NCBI RefSeq assembly: GCF_021390395.1
Contig: NZ_JAJUWT010000010.1
Span: 248,001-312,000 of the forward strand
Length of the DNA: 64,000 bases
Direction of reading: 5' to 3'
Origin: Saccharothrix sp. S26
Lineage (GTDB): Bacteria; Actinomycetota; Actinomycetes; Mycobacteriales; Pseudonocardiaceae
In this document: positions 52,067 through 61,515 of the stretch, piece by piece
How the letters are laid out: each line of letters starts with the position of its first letter
Numbering within the stretch: position 1 is the stretch's first letter
Made by a program: the position numbers and the translations under genes
Notes under the pieces: generated by a model
Database searches by the model: none
Told to the model about the DNA's origin: nothing
What the model saw: only the letters and a program-made list of their open reading frames with translations

Positions 52067-53476
52067 GTGGAGTCGATTTCCTTTCCCGAGGGATTCGTGT
52101 GGGGCGCCGCGACCGCGGCGTTCCAGATCGAAGGCGCGACCACCGCGGACGGTCGCACCGCGTCCATCTGGGACACGTTCTGCCAGATCCCCGGCGCGGT
52201 GGTGGGCGGTGACACGGGTGATCCCGCGGCCGACCACTACCACCGCGTCGACGAAGACGTCCAGCTGATGGTCGACCTCGGGTTGCACGCCTACCGGTTC
52301 TCCACCGCGTGGCCCCGCATCCGGCCCGACGCCGGTCCGGTGAACCAGCCCGGCCTGGACTTCTACTCCCGGCTGGTCGACAAGCTGCTCGAGAACAACA
52401 TCACCCCGTGGCTGACGCTCTACCACTGGGACCTCCCGCAGACCCTCGAGGACGAGGGCGGTTGGGCCAACCGCGACACCGCGTACCGCTTCGCGGAGTA
52501 CGCCGAGTCGGTCGTCGGCGCGCTGGGCGACCGGGTGGAGAACTGGACCACGCTCAACGAGCCGTGGTGCTCCTCGCTGCTCAGCTACGCCGCCGGCGTG
52601 CACGCGCCCGGTCGCCAGGAGCCCGAGGCCGCCGTCGCGGCCGTGCACCACCTGCTGCTGGCGCACGGGCTGGCCACCTCCGTGATCCGGGACCAGGCGC
52701 CCAGCGCCAAGATCGGCATCACGCTGAACATGTACCCGATCATCCCGGCCAACCCGGAGGACCGGGGCGACCTCGACGCCGCGCGCCGGCTCGACGGCCT
52801 GCAGAACCGGATCTTCCTGGACCCGCTGTTCAAGGGCGAGTACCCGGCGGACATCGTGGAGGACCTGGAGCCCTACGGGTTCTCCAAGCACATCCGCGAG
52901 AACGACCTGGAGATCATCTCCGCGCCGCTGGACCAGCTGGGCGTGAACTACTACGCCGAGCACTTCGTCAGCAACACCCCCGAGCCCGAGGCCCCGGTCG
53001 TGGACAACGGCCGTCGCCCGACCGGCTCGCCGTGGGTCGGCGCGGAGCACGTCTCGTTCCCCAGCCGCGGCCTGCCCCGCACGGACATGGACTGGGAGGT
53101 GCAGCCGGACGGCCTCTACAAGGTGCTCATGCGGGTGCACCAGGACTACCCCAGCATCCCGCTGTACGTCACCGAGAACGGTGCCGCGTACGTCGACTCC
53201 ATCAACGACGATGGATCGATCCACGACACCGAGCGCCTCGGTTACATCGAGTCGCACCTCCGGGCGGCGCATGCGGCCATCGAGGCGGGTGTCGACCTGC
53301 GCGGTTACTTCGCGTGGTCGCTCATGGACAACTTCGAATGGGCCGAGGGTTACGCCAAGCGGTTCGGGATCGTGCATGTCGACTACGAGACCCAGGTGCG
53401 GACGCCTAAGATGAGCGCCATGTGGTACTCGCAGGTTGCCCGTGGCAACGCTCTCGCGGCGACGGTCGCTCCGTGA
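52067..53476 (+). CDS. bglC: GH1 beta-glucosidase
   Basis: This is a 469-residue cytoplasmic glycoside hydrolase family 1 enzyme. The acid/base Glu165 is in TTLNEPW and the nucleophile Glu370 in YVTENGA. It also has the FPEGFVWGAATAAFQIEGA N-terminus and the SLMDNFEWAEGYAKRFGI substrate loop. It hydrolyses imported cellobiose and cello-oligosaccharides to glucose. The GTG follows AAGGGG. Its stop overlaps the cebR GTG, and all five genes appear to be one transcript from the CebR operator. Confidence 0.95.
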   Translation: MESISFPEGFVWGAATAAFQIEGATTADGRTASIWDTFCQIPGAVVGGDTGDPAADHYHRVDEDVQLMVDLGLHAYRFSTAWPRIRPDAGPVNQPGLDFYSRLVDKLLENNITPWLTLYHWDLPQTLEDEGGWANRDTAYRFAEYAESVVGALGDRVENWTTLNEPWCSSLLSYAAGVHAPGRQEPEAAVAAVHHLLLAHGLATSVIRDQAPSAKIGITLNMYPIIPANPEDRGDLDAARRLDGLQNRIFLDPLFKGEYPADIVEDLEPYGFSKHIRENDLEIISAPLDQLGVNYYAEHFVSNTPEPEAPVVDNGRRPTGSPWVGAEHVSFPSRGLPRTDMDWEVQPDGLYKVLMRVHQDYPSIPLYVTENGAAYVDSINDDGSIHDTERLGYIESHLRAAHAAIEAGVDLRGYFAWSLMDNFEWAEGYAKRFGIVHVDYETQVRTPKMSAMWYSQVARGNALAATVAP

Positions 53477-54504
53477 CGGATGCCGTTGACCCACCCAAGG
53501 CGCGACGACCCAACACCCGGCTGGAGGAGGTCGCTCGCGCCGCCGGGGTGTCCAAGTCGACCGTCTCCCGGGTGATCAACGGCGAGCCGTACGTCAGTTC
53601 GAGGGCGCGCGAGGCGGTGCACCAGGCCATCGGGAAGCTCGGGTACAGCCCGAACCAGGCGGCCCGCACGCTCGCGGGCAGCCGGGCCAACTGCATCGCC
53701 CTGGTCGTGTCCGAGCAGGGCGCCAGGGTGCTGGCCGACCCGTTCTTCGCCGGCGTGCTCCGCGGTGTGCACGCCGAGCTCGCGGGCAAGCGGGTCCAGC
53801 TCGTCCTCATGATGAGCAAGGAGGGCGACGAGCAGGACCTGGTCAACTACCTCTGCGGCGGCCACGTGGACGGCGTGCTGGTGATCAGCCTGCACGGCCA
53901 GGACCCGCTGCCCCGGACGTTGGCCGACGCGGGCCTGCCGACGGTGGTCGGGGGCAGGCCCCTCGGTGCCGGTGGAGTGCCCTATGTGGACTCGGACAAC
54001 TTCAACGGCGCCATGGAGGCGGCCCGCTACCTGGTCTCGCGGGGCCGCAAGCGGATCGCCACCATCGCCGGTCCGCGGGACATGGCGGTCGGTATGGACC
54101 GTTTGTCCGGTTGGAAGCGCGGGCTGAGCCAGGCCCGGCTCGACACCGATCTCGTCGCGTACGGCGACTTCACCCCGGAGAGCGGCGCGGCCGCCATGGC
54201 CGACCTGCTCAAACGGGCCCCGGACCTGGACGCGGTCTTCGTCGGCGCGGACATCATGGCGCTGGGCGCGTTGCAGACCCTGCACGCGCACGGCAAGAAG
54301 GTGCCCGACGACGTGGCCGTGGTCGGGTTCGACGACCTGATGATCGCCTCCACCGCGGTGCCGCCGCTGACCACGATCCGCCAGGACGTGGAGCAGCTGG
54401 GGCGCACGATGACGTGGAGGCTCATGGCGGAGCTGGCGGGCGAGGAGAACCTGCCGCCGTTCCTGCTCCTGCCGACGGCGATGGTCACCCGTTCGAGCGC
54501 CTGA
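53473..54504 (+). CDS. cebR: LacI-family repressor CebR
   Basis: This is a 343-residue LacI protein. The HTH is at about residues 14-60 (RLEEVARAAGVSKSTVSRVINGEPYVS, hinge GYSPNQAARTLAG), followed by a sugar-binding domain (IALVVSEQG, 'GVLVISLHGQDP', DVAVVGFDDLMIAS). Family and neighbours indicate CebR, binding TGGGAGCGCTCCCA and inactivated by cello-oligosaccharides. As the last gene of its operon it would be autorepressed. The GTG overlaps the bglC stop. Confidence 0.93.
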   Translation: MTDAVDPPKARRPNTRLEEVARAAGVSKSTVSRVINGEPYVSSRAREAVHQAIGKLGYSPNQAARTLAGSRANCIALVVSEQGARVLADPFFAGVLRGVHAELAGKRVQLVLMMSKEGDEQDLVNYLCGGHVDGVLVISLHGQDPLPRTLADAGLPTVVGGRPLGAGGVPYVDSDNFNGAMEAARYLVSRGRKRIATIAGPRDMAVGMDRLSGWKRGLSQARLDTDLVAYGDFTPESGAAAMADLLKRAPDLDAVFVGADIMALGALQTLHAHGKKVPDDVAVVGFDDLMIASTAVPPLTTIRQDVEQLGRTMTWRLMAELAGEENLPPFLLLPTAMVTRSSA

Positions 54505-54522
54505 GTCGATCTCGAAGGACTG

Positions 54523-54560
54523 CCGCGACCCGGGCCGCACGGTCCGGGTCGCGGCGTTTT
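54523..54560 (+). terminator. Rho-independent terminator after cebR
   Basis: A perfect 11-bp stem CCGCGACCCGG/CCGGGTCGCGG with a 10-nt loop is followed by CGTTTT. It ends the ceb operon 18 nt after the cebR stop. Confidence 0.85.
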
Positions 54561-54688
54561 CGAATCGATTCGACGCCTGGTTCGACCGGTTCGACACGCC
54601 GACGGTGATCACGCAGCGCACTTCACTCGGATGGCGTAACTCGGCCCCTTGCCGCTGACCGATCAAGCTGGCTACCGTCCAATCCTGC

Positions 54689-54714
54689 ACGTTCTGGGAG
54701 CGCTCCCAGAACGT
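54689..54714. promoter_or_regulatory. Extended CebR operator before the xyloglucanase
   Basis: A perfect 26-bp palindrome contains the CebR core TGGGAGCGCTCCCA (54695-54708) flanked symmetrically by ACGTTC and GAACGT. It places the secreted xyloglucanase under the same repressor as the ceb operon. The start codon is 670 nt away, which is unusually far. Confidence 0.88.
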
Positions 54715-54720
54715 CTGCCG

Positions 54721-55384
54721 GACTGGTAACGGCCCGGACCCCACGACCCCCTGACTCGACGAGCCAGGGGGGAGGCGGATCCCTCTCGCCCACCGCCTCC
54801 TCCCACCCCGCCCGCGCAAAGGAGCGCAGCCCGATGGCCCGACGCACCCCGCTCACGGCGGCCACCGCCCCGCCGGGCCACGGGGGAGCCGCGCGCCTCG
54901 GGTCGGCACCGAACCGGCTCCCGCGTCCACCGGCCCACCGGCCACTCCGCCTCTCGCCGCACCGCGCTCTGACCCACCCGGCCGCATCGGACCACCCACC
55001 CGCGGCCTCAGCCGCCAGCGGAACGGAACTTGTCCCCGCGCCACCGGAAACCGCACCGCGCGCCACCGCCACTGCGCCAACCGGGTTTTCGTCGGGTGCC
55101 GTGATCGGGCGAGCCTGGTCTGCGCCCTCTGTGGCTGCCACTGGGCCGGTCGGGTTCTCGTCGCGCGCTACCCGGCCGACCGGGTTCTGGTCGCGCGCCA
55201 CCGGGCCGACCGAGTCCTTTCCGCGCGCCACCGCACCGGTCGGGCTCTCGTCGTGTGCCGTCCTCGCCCTGCCCACCGGCCCGGTCCGCGGGGCCGACAG
55301 CCACCCGCACGTCACCTCCCCCACGGGCTCGGCCGTGGGTGGCGGGTCCGGGTGGGTCCAGTCACGAGTCTGGGGAGTGGAGCC
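54721..55384. other. 664-bp region between CebR operator and GH74 gene, with 39-bp repeats
   Basis: An open frame at 54834-55388 (184 codons) starts with ATG after AAGGAG and stops in a 4-nt ATGA overlap with the GH74 start. Its central part consists of imperfect 39-bp (13-codon) repeats, peptide pattern RATGPTGFWS. Third-position GC is lower than in the neighbours, and no family was recognised. It may be a real small protein, a translated leader or a decayed signal-peptide-bearing gene. The reverse strand is also open with 13-codon repeats, as expected for a repeat. Confidence 0.4.
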
Positions 55385-58099
55385 ATGAAACGGCTTCTCG
55401 CACTGACCACCGCGGCCCTGGCCGCACTCGGCGTCGTCCTGGTCACCGCCGTGGCCGGTCCCGCCTCACCCACCGCCACGGCCGCCGCCGTGCCCGCGCA
55501 GCCGCACAACTGGCGCAACGTCGAGATCGCGGGCGGCGGGTTCGTGCCCGGCATCGTGTTCAGCCCGGCCGAGAAGGACCTGATCTACGCGCGCACCGAC
55601 ATCGGCGGCGCGTACCGGTGGGACCAGGCGGCCGGCCGCTGGATCCCGCTGCTCGACTGGGTCGGCTGGGACAAGTGGGGCTACAACGGCGTGGCGAGCA
55701 TTGCGCCGGACCCGAAGAACGCCGACAAGGTCTACGCCGCCGTCGGCATGTACACCAACAGCTGGGACCCCAACAACGGCGCGATCCTGCGCTCCTCCGA
55801 CCGCGGCAAGACCTGGCAGCGCACCGAGCTGCCGTTCAAGGTCGGCGGCAACATGCCCGGCCGCGGCATGGGTGAGCGGTTGTCCGTCGATCCCAACGAC
55901 GGCCGGGTGCTGTACTTCGGCGCGCCCAGCGGCAAGGGCCTGTGGCGCAGCACGGACAGCGGCGTCACGTGGACCCAGGTGGCGAGCTTCCCCAACCCCG
56001 GCAACTACGTCGCCGACCCCAACGACGCCAACGGCTACGGCAACGACATCCAGGGCGTGGTCTGGGTGACCTACGACCCGCGCTCCTCCACCGCGGGCAG
56101 CCCCACCAAGACCATCTACGTCGGCGTGGCCGACAAGGAGAACACCGTCTACCGCAGCACGGACGCGGGCGCGACCTGGTCACGGCTCGCCGGCCAGCCC
56201 ACCGGCTACATCGCCCACCAGGGCGAGCTGGACACCAAGGGCGGCTTCCTCTACCTGGCCACCAGCGACACCGGCGGCCCGTACGACGGCGGCAAGGGCG
56301 ACGTGTGGAAGTACGACACCGCCACCGGCGCGTGGACGCGGATCAGCCCCGTCCCGTCGACCAGCGCGGACGCCTACTTCGGCTACAGCGGCCTGACCAT
56401 CGACCGGCAGAACCCCAACACGCTGATGGTCGCCACCCAGATCTCCTGGTGGCCCGACATCATCCTGTTCCGCAGCACGGACGGCGGCGCGACGTGGACG
56501 CGGGCCTGGGACTTCACCAGCTACCCCGAACGCAGCTTCCGCTACAAGATGGACATCAGCTCCTCGCCGTGGCTGAGCTGGGGCGCGAACCCGCAGCCGC
56601 CGGAGACCACGCCCAAGCTGGGCTGGATGGTCGAGTCGCTGGAGATCGACCCGTTCGACTCCAACCGGATGCTGTACGGCACGGGCGCGACCGTCTACGG
56701 CACCACGGACCTGCTGAAGTGGGACGCCGGCGGCCAGATCACGATCAAGCCGACCGCCGCGGGGCTGGAGGAGACCGCGGTGCTCGACCTGATCAGCCCG
56801 CCCACGGGCGCGCCGCTGCTCAGCGGCCTCGGTGACATCGGCGGGTTCCGGCACACCGACCTGGCCAAGGTGCCGTCGATGATGTTCCTCCAGCCCAACT
56901 TCACCACGACCACGAGCCTGGACTTCGCCGAGAAGAACCCGTCGGTGGTGGTCCGCTCCGGCAACGTGGACGGTTCGCCGCGCGTGGCGTTCTCCACCGA
57001 CGGCGGCGCGAACTGGTTCGCCGGCAGCGAGCCCGGCGGCGTCACCGGCGGTGGCACGGTCGCCGCGGCGGCGGACGGCAGCCGGTTCGTGTGGAGCCCG
57101 GCCGGCGCGGCGGTGCACTACTCGGTGGGCTTCGGCAACTCGTGGTCGCCGTCGGCCGGCATCCCGGCGGGCGCGGTGGTCGAGTCCGACCGGGTGAACC
57201 CGAGCAAGTTCTACGGCCTGGCCAACGACACCGTCTACGTCAGCACGGACGGCGGCGCGACGTTCACCGCCGCCGCCACCGCCGACGTGGCCAAGCTGCA
57301 CGCCGTGCCCGGGCACGAGGGCCACCTGTGGCTGGTCGGCGAGGGCGGTTTGTTCCGCTCGACCGACGCGGGCAAGACCGTCACCGCGTTGTCCGGTGTC
57401 ACGTCGGGAGTCAACATCGGCTTCGGCAAGGGCGCGCTGGAGAAGCCCTACCCCGCGCTGTACGCGGTGCTGACCATCGACGGCAAGACCGGCGTCTACC
57501 GGTCCGACGACGAGGCGGCCCACTGGGTCCGCATCAACGACGACGCCCACCAGTACGGGAACATGGGCGAGGCCATCACCGGCGACCCGCGGGTCTACGG
57601 CCGCGTCTACCTGGGCACCAACGGCCGGGGCATCCTCGTCGCGGAGCCCAGCGGGGGCACCAGCAACACCGGCACGCACCCCACGGACACGTCGCCGACC
57701 AGCACGACGACCACCACCACAACAACCACCACGACCACCACTGGGACGACCACGACCACGATCACCGACCAGCCGCCACCCGGCTGCGCGGTGCGGTACC
57801 AGGTCGCCAGCCAGTGGGGAGGTGGCTTCACCGCGTCGGTGAAGATCACCAACCGGGGTGCCACCGCCCTCACGGGCTGGAGCCTCGGCTGGTCGTTCGC
57901 GAACGGCCAGAAGATCATCAACAGTTGGAACGGCAAGGCGTCGCAGAACGGCGCCGCCGTGACGGTGACCAACGAGGGCTGGAACGGGACCATCGCAGCG
58001 GGCGGCTCGGTGGACTTCGGATTCCAGGCGAGCTGGCAGGGCAGCAACGTCGCACCCACCGGCTTCACGCTGAACGGTAGGTCCTGTTCCTCGGGCTGA
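55385..58099 (+). CDS. Secreted GH74 xyloglucanase with CBM2
   Basis: The 904 residues run: signal peptide (about 1-37), a GH74 two-propeller catalytic domain (about 38-750) with many 'RSTDGGATW' sialidase-like Asp-box repeats, a Thr-rich linker (about 755-797), and a family 2 cellulose-binding module (about 800-904, CAVRYQVASQWGGGF ... WNGTIAAGGSVDFGFQASW). The catalytic Asp residues are Asp72 in ARTDIGGAYRWD and Asp484 in GDIGGFRH. It cleaves xyloglucan outside the cell. Control by CebR (operator at 54689) links plant cell-wall breakdown to the importer. The ATG follows GGAGTGGAGCC. Confidence 0.95.
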   Translation: MKRLLALTTAALAALGVVLVTAVAGPASPTATAAAVPAQPHNWRNVEIAGGGFVPGIVFSPAEKDLIYARTDIGGAYRWDQAAGRWIPLLDWVGWDKWGYNGVASIAPDPKNADKVYAAVGMYTNSWDPNNGAILRSSDRGKTWQRTELPFKVGGNMPGRGMGERLSVDPNDGRVLYFGAPSGKGLWRSTDSGVTWTQVASFPNPGNYVADPNDANGYGNDIQGVVWVTYDPRSSTAGSPTKTIYVGVADKENTVYRSTDAGATWSRLAGQPTGYIAHQGELDTKGGFLYLATSDTGGPYDGGKGDVWKYDTATGAWTRISPVPSTSADAYFGYSGLTIDRQNPNTLMVATQISWWPDIILFRSTDGGATWTRAWDFTSYPERSFRYKMDISSSPWLSWGANPQPPETTPKLGWMVESLEIDPFDSNRMLYGTGATVYGTTDLLKWDAGGQITIKPTAAGLEETAVLDLISPPTGAPLLSGLGDIGGFRHTDLAKVPSMMFLQPNFTTTTSLDFAEKNPSVVVRSGNVDGSPRVAFSTDGGANWFAGSEPGGVTGGGTVAAAADGSRFVWSPAGAAVHYSVGFGNSWSPSAGIPAGAVVESDRVNPSKFYGLANDTVYVSTDGGATFTAAATADVAKLHAVPGHEGHLWLVGEGGLFRSTDAGKTVTALSGVTSGVNIGFGKGALEKPYPALYAVLTIDGKTGVYRSDDEAAHWVRINDDAHQYGNMGEAITGDPRVYGRVYLGTNGRGILVAEPSGGTSNTGTHPTDTSPTSTTTTTTTTTTTTTGTTTTTITDQPPPGCAVRYQVASQWGGGFTASVKITNRGATALTGWSLGWSFANGQKIINSWNGKASQNGAAVTVTNEGWNGTIAAGGSVDFGFQASWQGSNVAPTGFTLNGRSCSSG

Positions 58100-58113
58100 G
58101 TACCGGGGACGTT

Positions 58114-58527
58114 CTAGCGCAGCCCTCGTTTGGCCTGGCGGCGCAGCTGCATTATCCGGGCTGCGCCGACCAGGGCCACCAGGATCGCGCCCGCGATCGC
58201 CGCGAACAGCAGCGCCACGCCCAGCGGCAGCGTGCCCGACGCGCCGAGGAAGTGGATCGTGGCGTCGGTCAGGTTCTGCAGGATGAACACCAGCAACACG
58301 ATCAGCACCACGATCGAGGCCAGCACCGCGACCCACGTGCCGCTGATCCTGGTCGGCTTCAACTTGGCCCGGGGTGCGGCCTTGCGCTCCGGCGCGCCGA
58401 CCACCGACGGCTCGACCGCGCCCGGCCCGTGCACACCCGGGTCGTCCCCACGTGGACCGACCGCGGGTGGTCCGTCCGGGATCGGGCTCGTCGGCAGCGC
58501 TTCGGTCCGGTCGTCGTCACGCGGCAT
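58114..58527 (-). CDS. LapA/DUF1049-type membrane protein
   Basis: This is a 137-residue protein. After a ~60-residue Pro-rich acidic cytoplasmic tail come two transmembrane helices (WVAVLASIVVLIVLLVFILQN and LPLGVALLFAAIAGAILVALVGA) and a basic tail RIMQLRRQAKRGLR, the LapA domain pattern. The role is envelope-linked and poorly defined. It is convergent with the GH74 gene; the stops are 14 nt apart. Confidence 0.88.
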   Translation of the reverse strand: MPRDDDRTEALPTSPIPDGPPAVGPRGDDPGVHGPGAVEPSVVGAPERKAAPRAKLKPTRISGTWVAVLASIVVLIVLLVFILQNLTDATIHFLGASGTLPLGVALLFAAIAGAILVALVGAARIMQLRRQAKRGLR

Positions 58528-58569
58528 GGTCACGCCGTGATTATCGGCTCGCCCGCGCCCGCCCGCCAA

Positions 58570-61260
58570 TCAACGGCACGGTCGGCGGTACTCCAGCGCG
58601 CCGACGTACTGCTGCCACTCCTCGCGGGTGATGTGGGTCGTGACGCCGGCGCACATCTCGCGCACCGCCGTGGCGAAGTCGAACTCCCAGGACCGCGTGG
58701 TGCCGTTCGACTTCGACGTCACCACGCTGGTCGCGGTGTCGCCGAAGCCCACCGCGTAGACGCCCTGGGTGAGCCCGTTGATCCGGCCGCGCTCCACCGG
58801 CCGCCGCGGGTCCGACACGTCCCACAAGGCCACCTTGTCCTGCGCCCCGACGGTGGCCAGCGCGTCGCCGAGCCGGTGGAAGCCCAGCGCCTGGATCGCG
58901 CCCCGGTGAGCCTTGCCCGACCACAGCTCGGCGGGCTTGGACCGGTCCGTCACGTCGTAGAGCCGGACCTCGCCCTTGCCGGTGCCCAGCGCCAGCGTGC
59001 GGTGGTCGTGCGACAGGGCCGCCGCGGTGAGGTCGCCCGCGATGTCCAGCTCCACGACCAGGTTTGGTCGCTTCGGGTCGGTCACGTCCCACAGCCGCGC
59101 CGCGCCCATGACGTCGAAGGTCACCACGACCTGGCCGTCCGGGCTGTGCACGACGCCGGCGACCGGCCGCGGGTGGTCGCCGGTCAGGTGCGCGCCCTCG
59201 ACCGGGTGGGCCGGGTCGGACCAGTCCCACACCGTGATCGCGAACGTGTTCGACACGGTGACCAGGGTGCGGGCGCGGGCCGGGTCGAGCGCGATCCGCT
59301 CCACCGGGAAGTCGAAGGTGTGCGTGACCTCCGGGGTCAGGTCGGTGACGTCCCAGACCTTCGCCAGCTCGTCGGTCAACGTCGTGCTGAATGCCTGGCC
59401 CGCGTCGTTGACGGCGATCGAGGTCACCGTCTCGTCGGCGGGTCCGATCGGGTGCGAGGGCGCCCTCTCGTGCGGCTGCCGCGGTTCGAGGTCCGGGCTG
59501 AGCGCCTGGGCGGAGGCGAAGGCCGCGCGGGCGGCGACGTTGAGCTCGCTCGCCGCCCGCGCGCTGAGCACGCCGTTGCGCGTCTCGTCGTTCGGGCTGA
59601 GGTCGTGCGCGGCGATGGCGAGCTGGTCGGCCAGCTGCGGGTCGCTGCTGCGCAGGCTTTGCGACTGGTTGGCCACGTACCAGGCGGCCGACGACTTCCA
59701 GCCCGCCGCGGCCTCCTTCTGCGCGGTGATCGCGAGGACCACGGCCGTGCCGGCGAACACGAGCAGCACGGCCAGCAGCGCCACGAGCTGGCGCAGCCTG
59801 CGGGTGCGCCGGTGGGCGAGCAGCCGTTCCCGGTCGCGTGCCTGGAGGCTCTCGGCGAGGAAGTCGCGCTCCTGGGCGCTCGTGCGCACGCCGTCGCGCT
59901 GGGTCCACTCGACCGCGGTGTCCAGCCGCGAACCCCGGTACAGGGCGTCCGGGTCGCGGCCCAGGGACTCCCAGGTGGCGGCGGCCTCGGTGAGCCGGCG
60001 CATCGTGCGCAGGCCGTCGCGGTCCTCGGCGAGCCAGCCGCGCAGCCGCGGCCACGAGCGGATCAGCGCCTCGTGCGCGATCTCCACGCTGTCGCGGTCG
60101 AGGGTGAGCAGCCGGGCGTGCGCGAGCCGGTCCAGCACCACGTCGACGTCCACGTCGTGGTCGAGCTCGACGCGCGGCAGCCGCCGCTTGGTGTCCTCGG
60201 TGCCGTCGCCCAGTGCGGTGAGCCGCAGGAACACCTGCCGCGCCAACGCGCGCTGGTGCCGTTCCAGCGACGTGTAGGTGCGTTCGGCGGTCTGCGCGAT
60301 GGCGTGCTGGATGCCGCCCGCGGCCTCGTAGCCGGCCAGCGTCAACGTGGTGCCGCGCCGCCGCCGCCAGGTCTCCAGCAACGCGTGCGACATCAGCGGC
60401 AGCACGCCGGGCTGGCCGGTGGCGTCCGCGATGAGGCGTGACACCAGGGCCGTCTCGACCGTGCACGACGCCTTCACGGCGGGCTGCATGATCACCTGGC
60501 GCAGTTCCTCCGGGCCCATCGGCCCGAGCAGCAACTGGCCGTCGGTCAGCGCCTCCACCAGCGCCGGGTGCTGCGCGCAGTGCCCGTAGAAGTCGGCCCG
60601 CACGCCGATGACGACCTTGCAGCGGGACGTCAGCAGGGCGTCGATGTAGCCGGCGCGCCGGTCGGCGTCCGGCCACAGCGTGAAGACCTCTTCGAACTGG
60701 TCCACGATCAGCAGGTCGACGTCCAGGTCGGGGTCGGCGGTCTCGCTGGGCGAGGTGACCACGACCCGGCCGGTCATCCGCGGCACCAGGCCGGCGCGCA
60801 GCAGCGAGGACTTGCCCGCGCCCGACGCGCCGAACACCGCGACGAACCGGCGGTGCGCGATGCGCTGCTCCAGGTCGTCCAGCAGGTGGTCGCGGCCGAA
60901 GAACCACTCGGCGTCCTCGGTGCCGTAGGCGGCCAGGCCCGCGTACGGCGGGTGGCCCTCGTCGGCGGCCGGCCCGGAGCCGGGCAGCACCTCCGCGGCG
61001 ACCTGCCGCCAGCGGTCCTCCCACTCGGCCACGTCGCCCTCGCAGGCGCGCACGTAGGCCAGCGTCACCGCGAGCGTGGGCAGCTTGCGGCCGCCCGCCG
61101 CGTCGGACAGCGTGGTCGCCGAGTAGTGGGCCCGCGCGCCGAGCTGCCGGTAGCTGTGCCCGCCCGCCTTGTCCCGCAGCGCCCTGAGGTCGGCGGCGAA
61201 CCTGAGCAACGGGCTGTCGCCGACGTCCAACGGGCGCTCTCCACGCGGCAACCGGTCCAC
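58570..61260 (-). CDS. HTH-STAND NTPase-WD40 regulator
   Basis: This is an 896-residue protein. Residues ~18-75 form an XRE-like HTH (LRALRDKAGGHSYRQLGARAHYSATTLSDAAGG). Residues ~125-470 are a novel STAND NTPase, with P-loop GASGAGKSS near 144, DLLIVDQFEEVFTL as Walker B, and 'LPLMSHALLETW'. One transmembrane helix lies near 488-510 (LVALLAVLLVFAGTAVVLAI), and a WD40-like propeller at ~600-870 (KVWDVTDL, RLWDVTDP, RLYDVTDRS, ALWDVSDP). This class is frequent in actinomycetes as presumed signalling hubs. The start is uncertain; GTG 61260 was chosen because the HTH follows. Confidence 0.9.
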   Translation of the reverse strand: MDRLPRGERPLDVGDSPLLRFAADLRALRDKAGGHSYRQLGARAHYSATTLSDAAGGRKLPTLAVTLAYVRACEGDVAEWEDRWRQVAAEVLPGSGPAADEGHPPYAGLAAYGTEDAEWFFGRDHLLDDLEQRIAHRRFVAVFGASGAGKSSLLRAGLVPRMTGRVVVTSPSETADPDLDVDLLIVDQFEEVFTLWPDADRRAGYIDALLTSRCKVVIGVRADFYGHCAQHPALVEALTDGQLLLGPMGPEELRQVIMQPAVKASCTVETALVSRLIADATGQPGVLPLMSHALLETWRRRRGTTLTLAGYEAAGGIQHAIAQTAERTYTSLERHQRALARQVFLRLTALGDGTEDTKRRLPRVELDHDVDVDVVLDRLAHARLLTLDRDSVEIAHEALIRSWPRLRGWLAEDRDGLRTMRRLTEAAATWESLGRDPDALYRGSRLDTAVEWTQRDGVRTSAQERDFLAESLQARDRERLLAHRRTRRLRQLVALLAVLLVFAGTAVVLAITAQKEAAAGWKSSAAWYVANQSQSLRSSDPQLADQLAIAAHDLSPNDETRNGVLSARAASELNVAARAAFASAQALSPDLEPRQPHERAPSHPIGPADETVTSIAVNDAGQAFSTTLTDELAKVWDVTDLTPEVTHTFDFPVERIALDPARARTLVTVSNTFAITVWDWSDPAHPVEGAHLTGDHPRPVAGVVHSPDGQVVVTFDVMGAARLWDVTDPKRPNLVVELDIAGDLTAAALSHDHRTLALGTGKGEVRLYDVTDRSKPAELWSGKAHRGAIQALGFHRLGDALATVGAQDKVALWDVSDPRRPVERGRINGLTQGVYAVGFGDTATSVVTSKSNGTTRSWEFDFATAVREMCAGVTTHITREEWQQYVGALEYRRPCR

Positions 61261-61515
61261 CCCCTGGCGTCTCACGACGATTGTCCGCACCGACAAACGT
61301 GCCGTCCAGGCTGTCAGACGAGCGCCCCCGGCGTGGCCTCTTCGGGTGACTGCATTCGGGTGAAGCGGGTCGGGGCGTTCCGCCGGCACGTGCCCGCTCG
61401 CGGTGGCTCCGACGACCGGGGGAGTGGTGCCTTTGCGCTGGTCAGGGGTTCGACGTGGGTCTCACTGGCGTGGCCTGCGGTTCGCTCGCGTGAGCGTCCG
61501 GCTACTCTGGGTGGG

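Noticed and set aside
53383..54819. 478-codon minus-strand frame over cebR
   Set aside because: Shadow of cebR with His/Arg/Gly-rich product and no domain.
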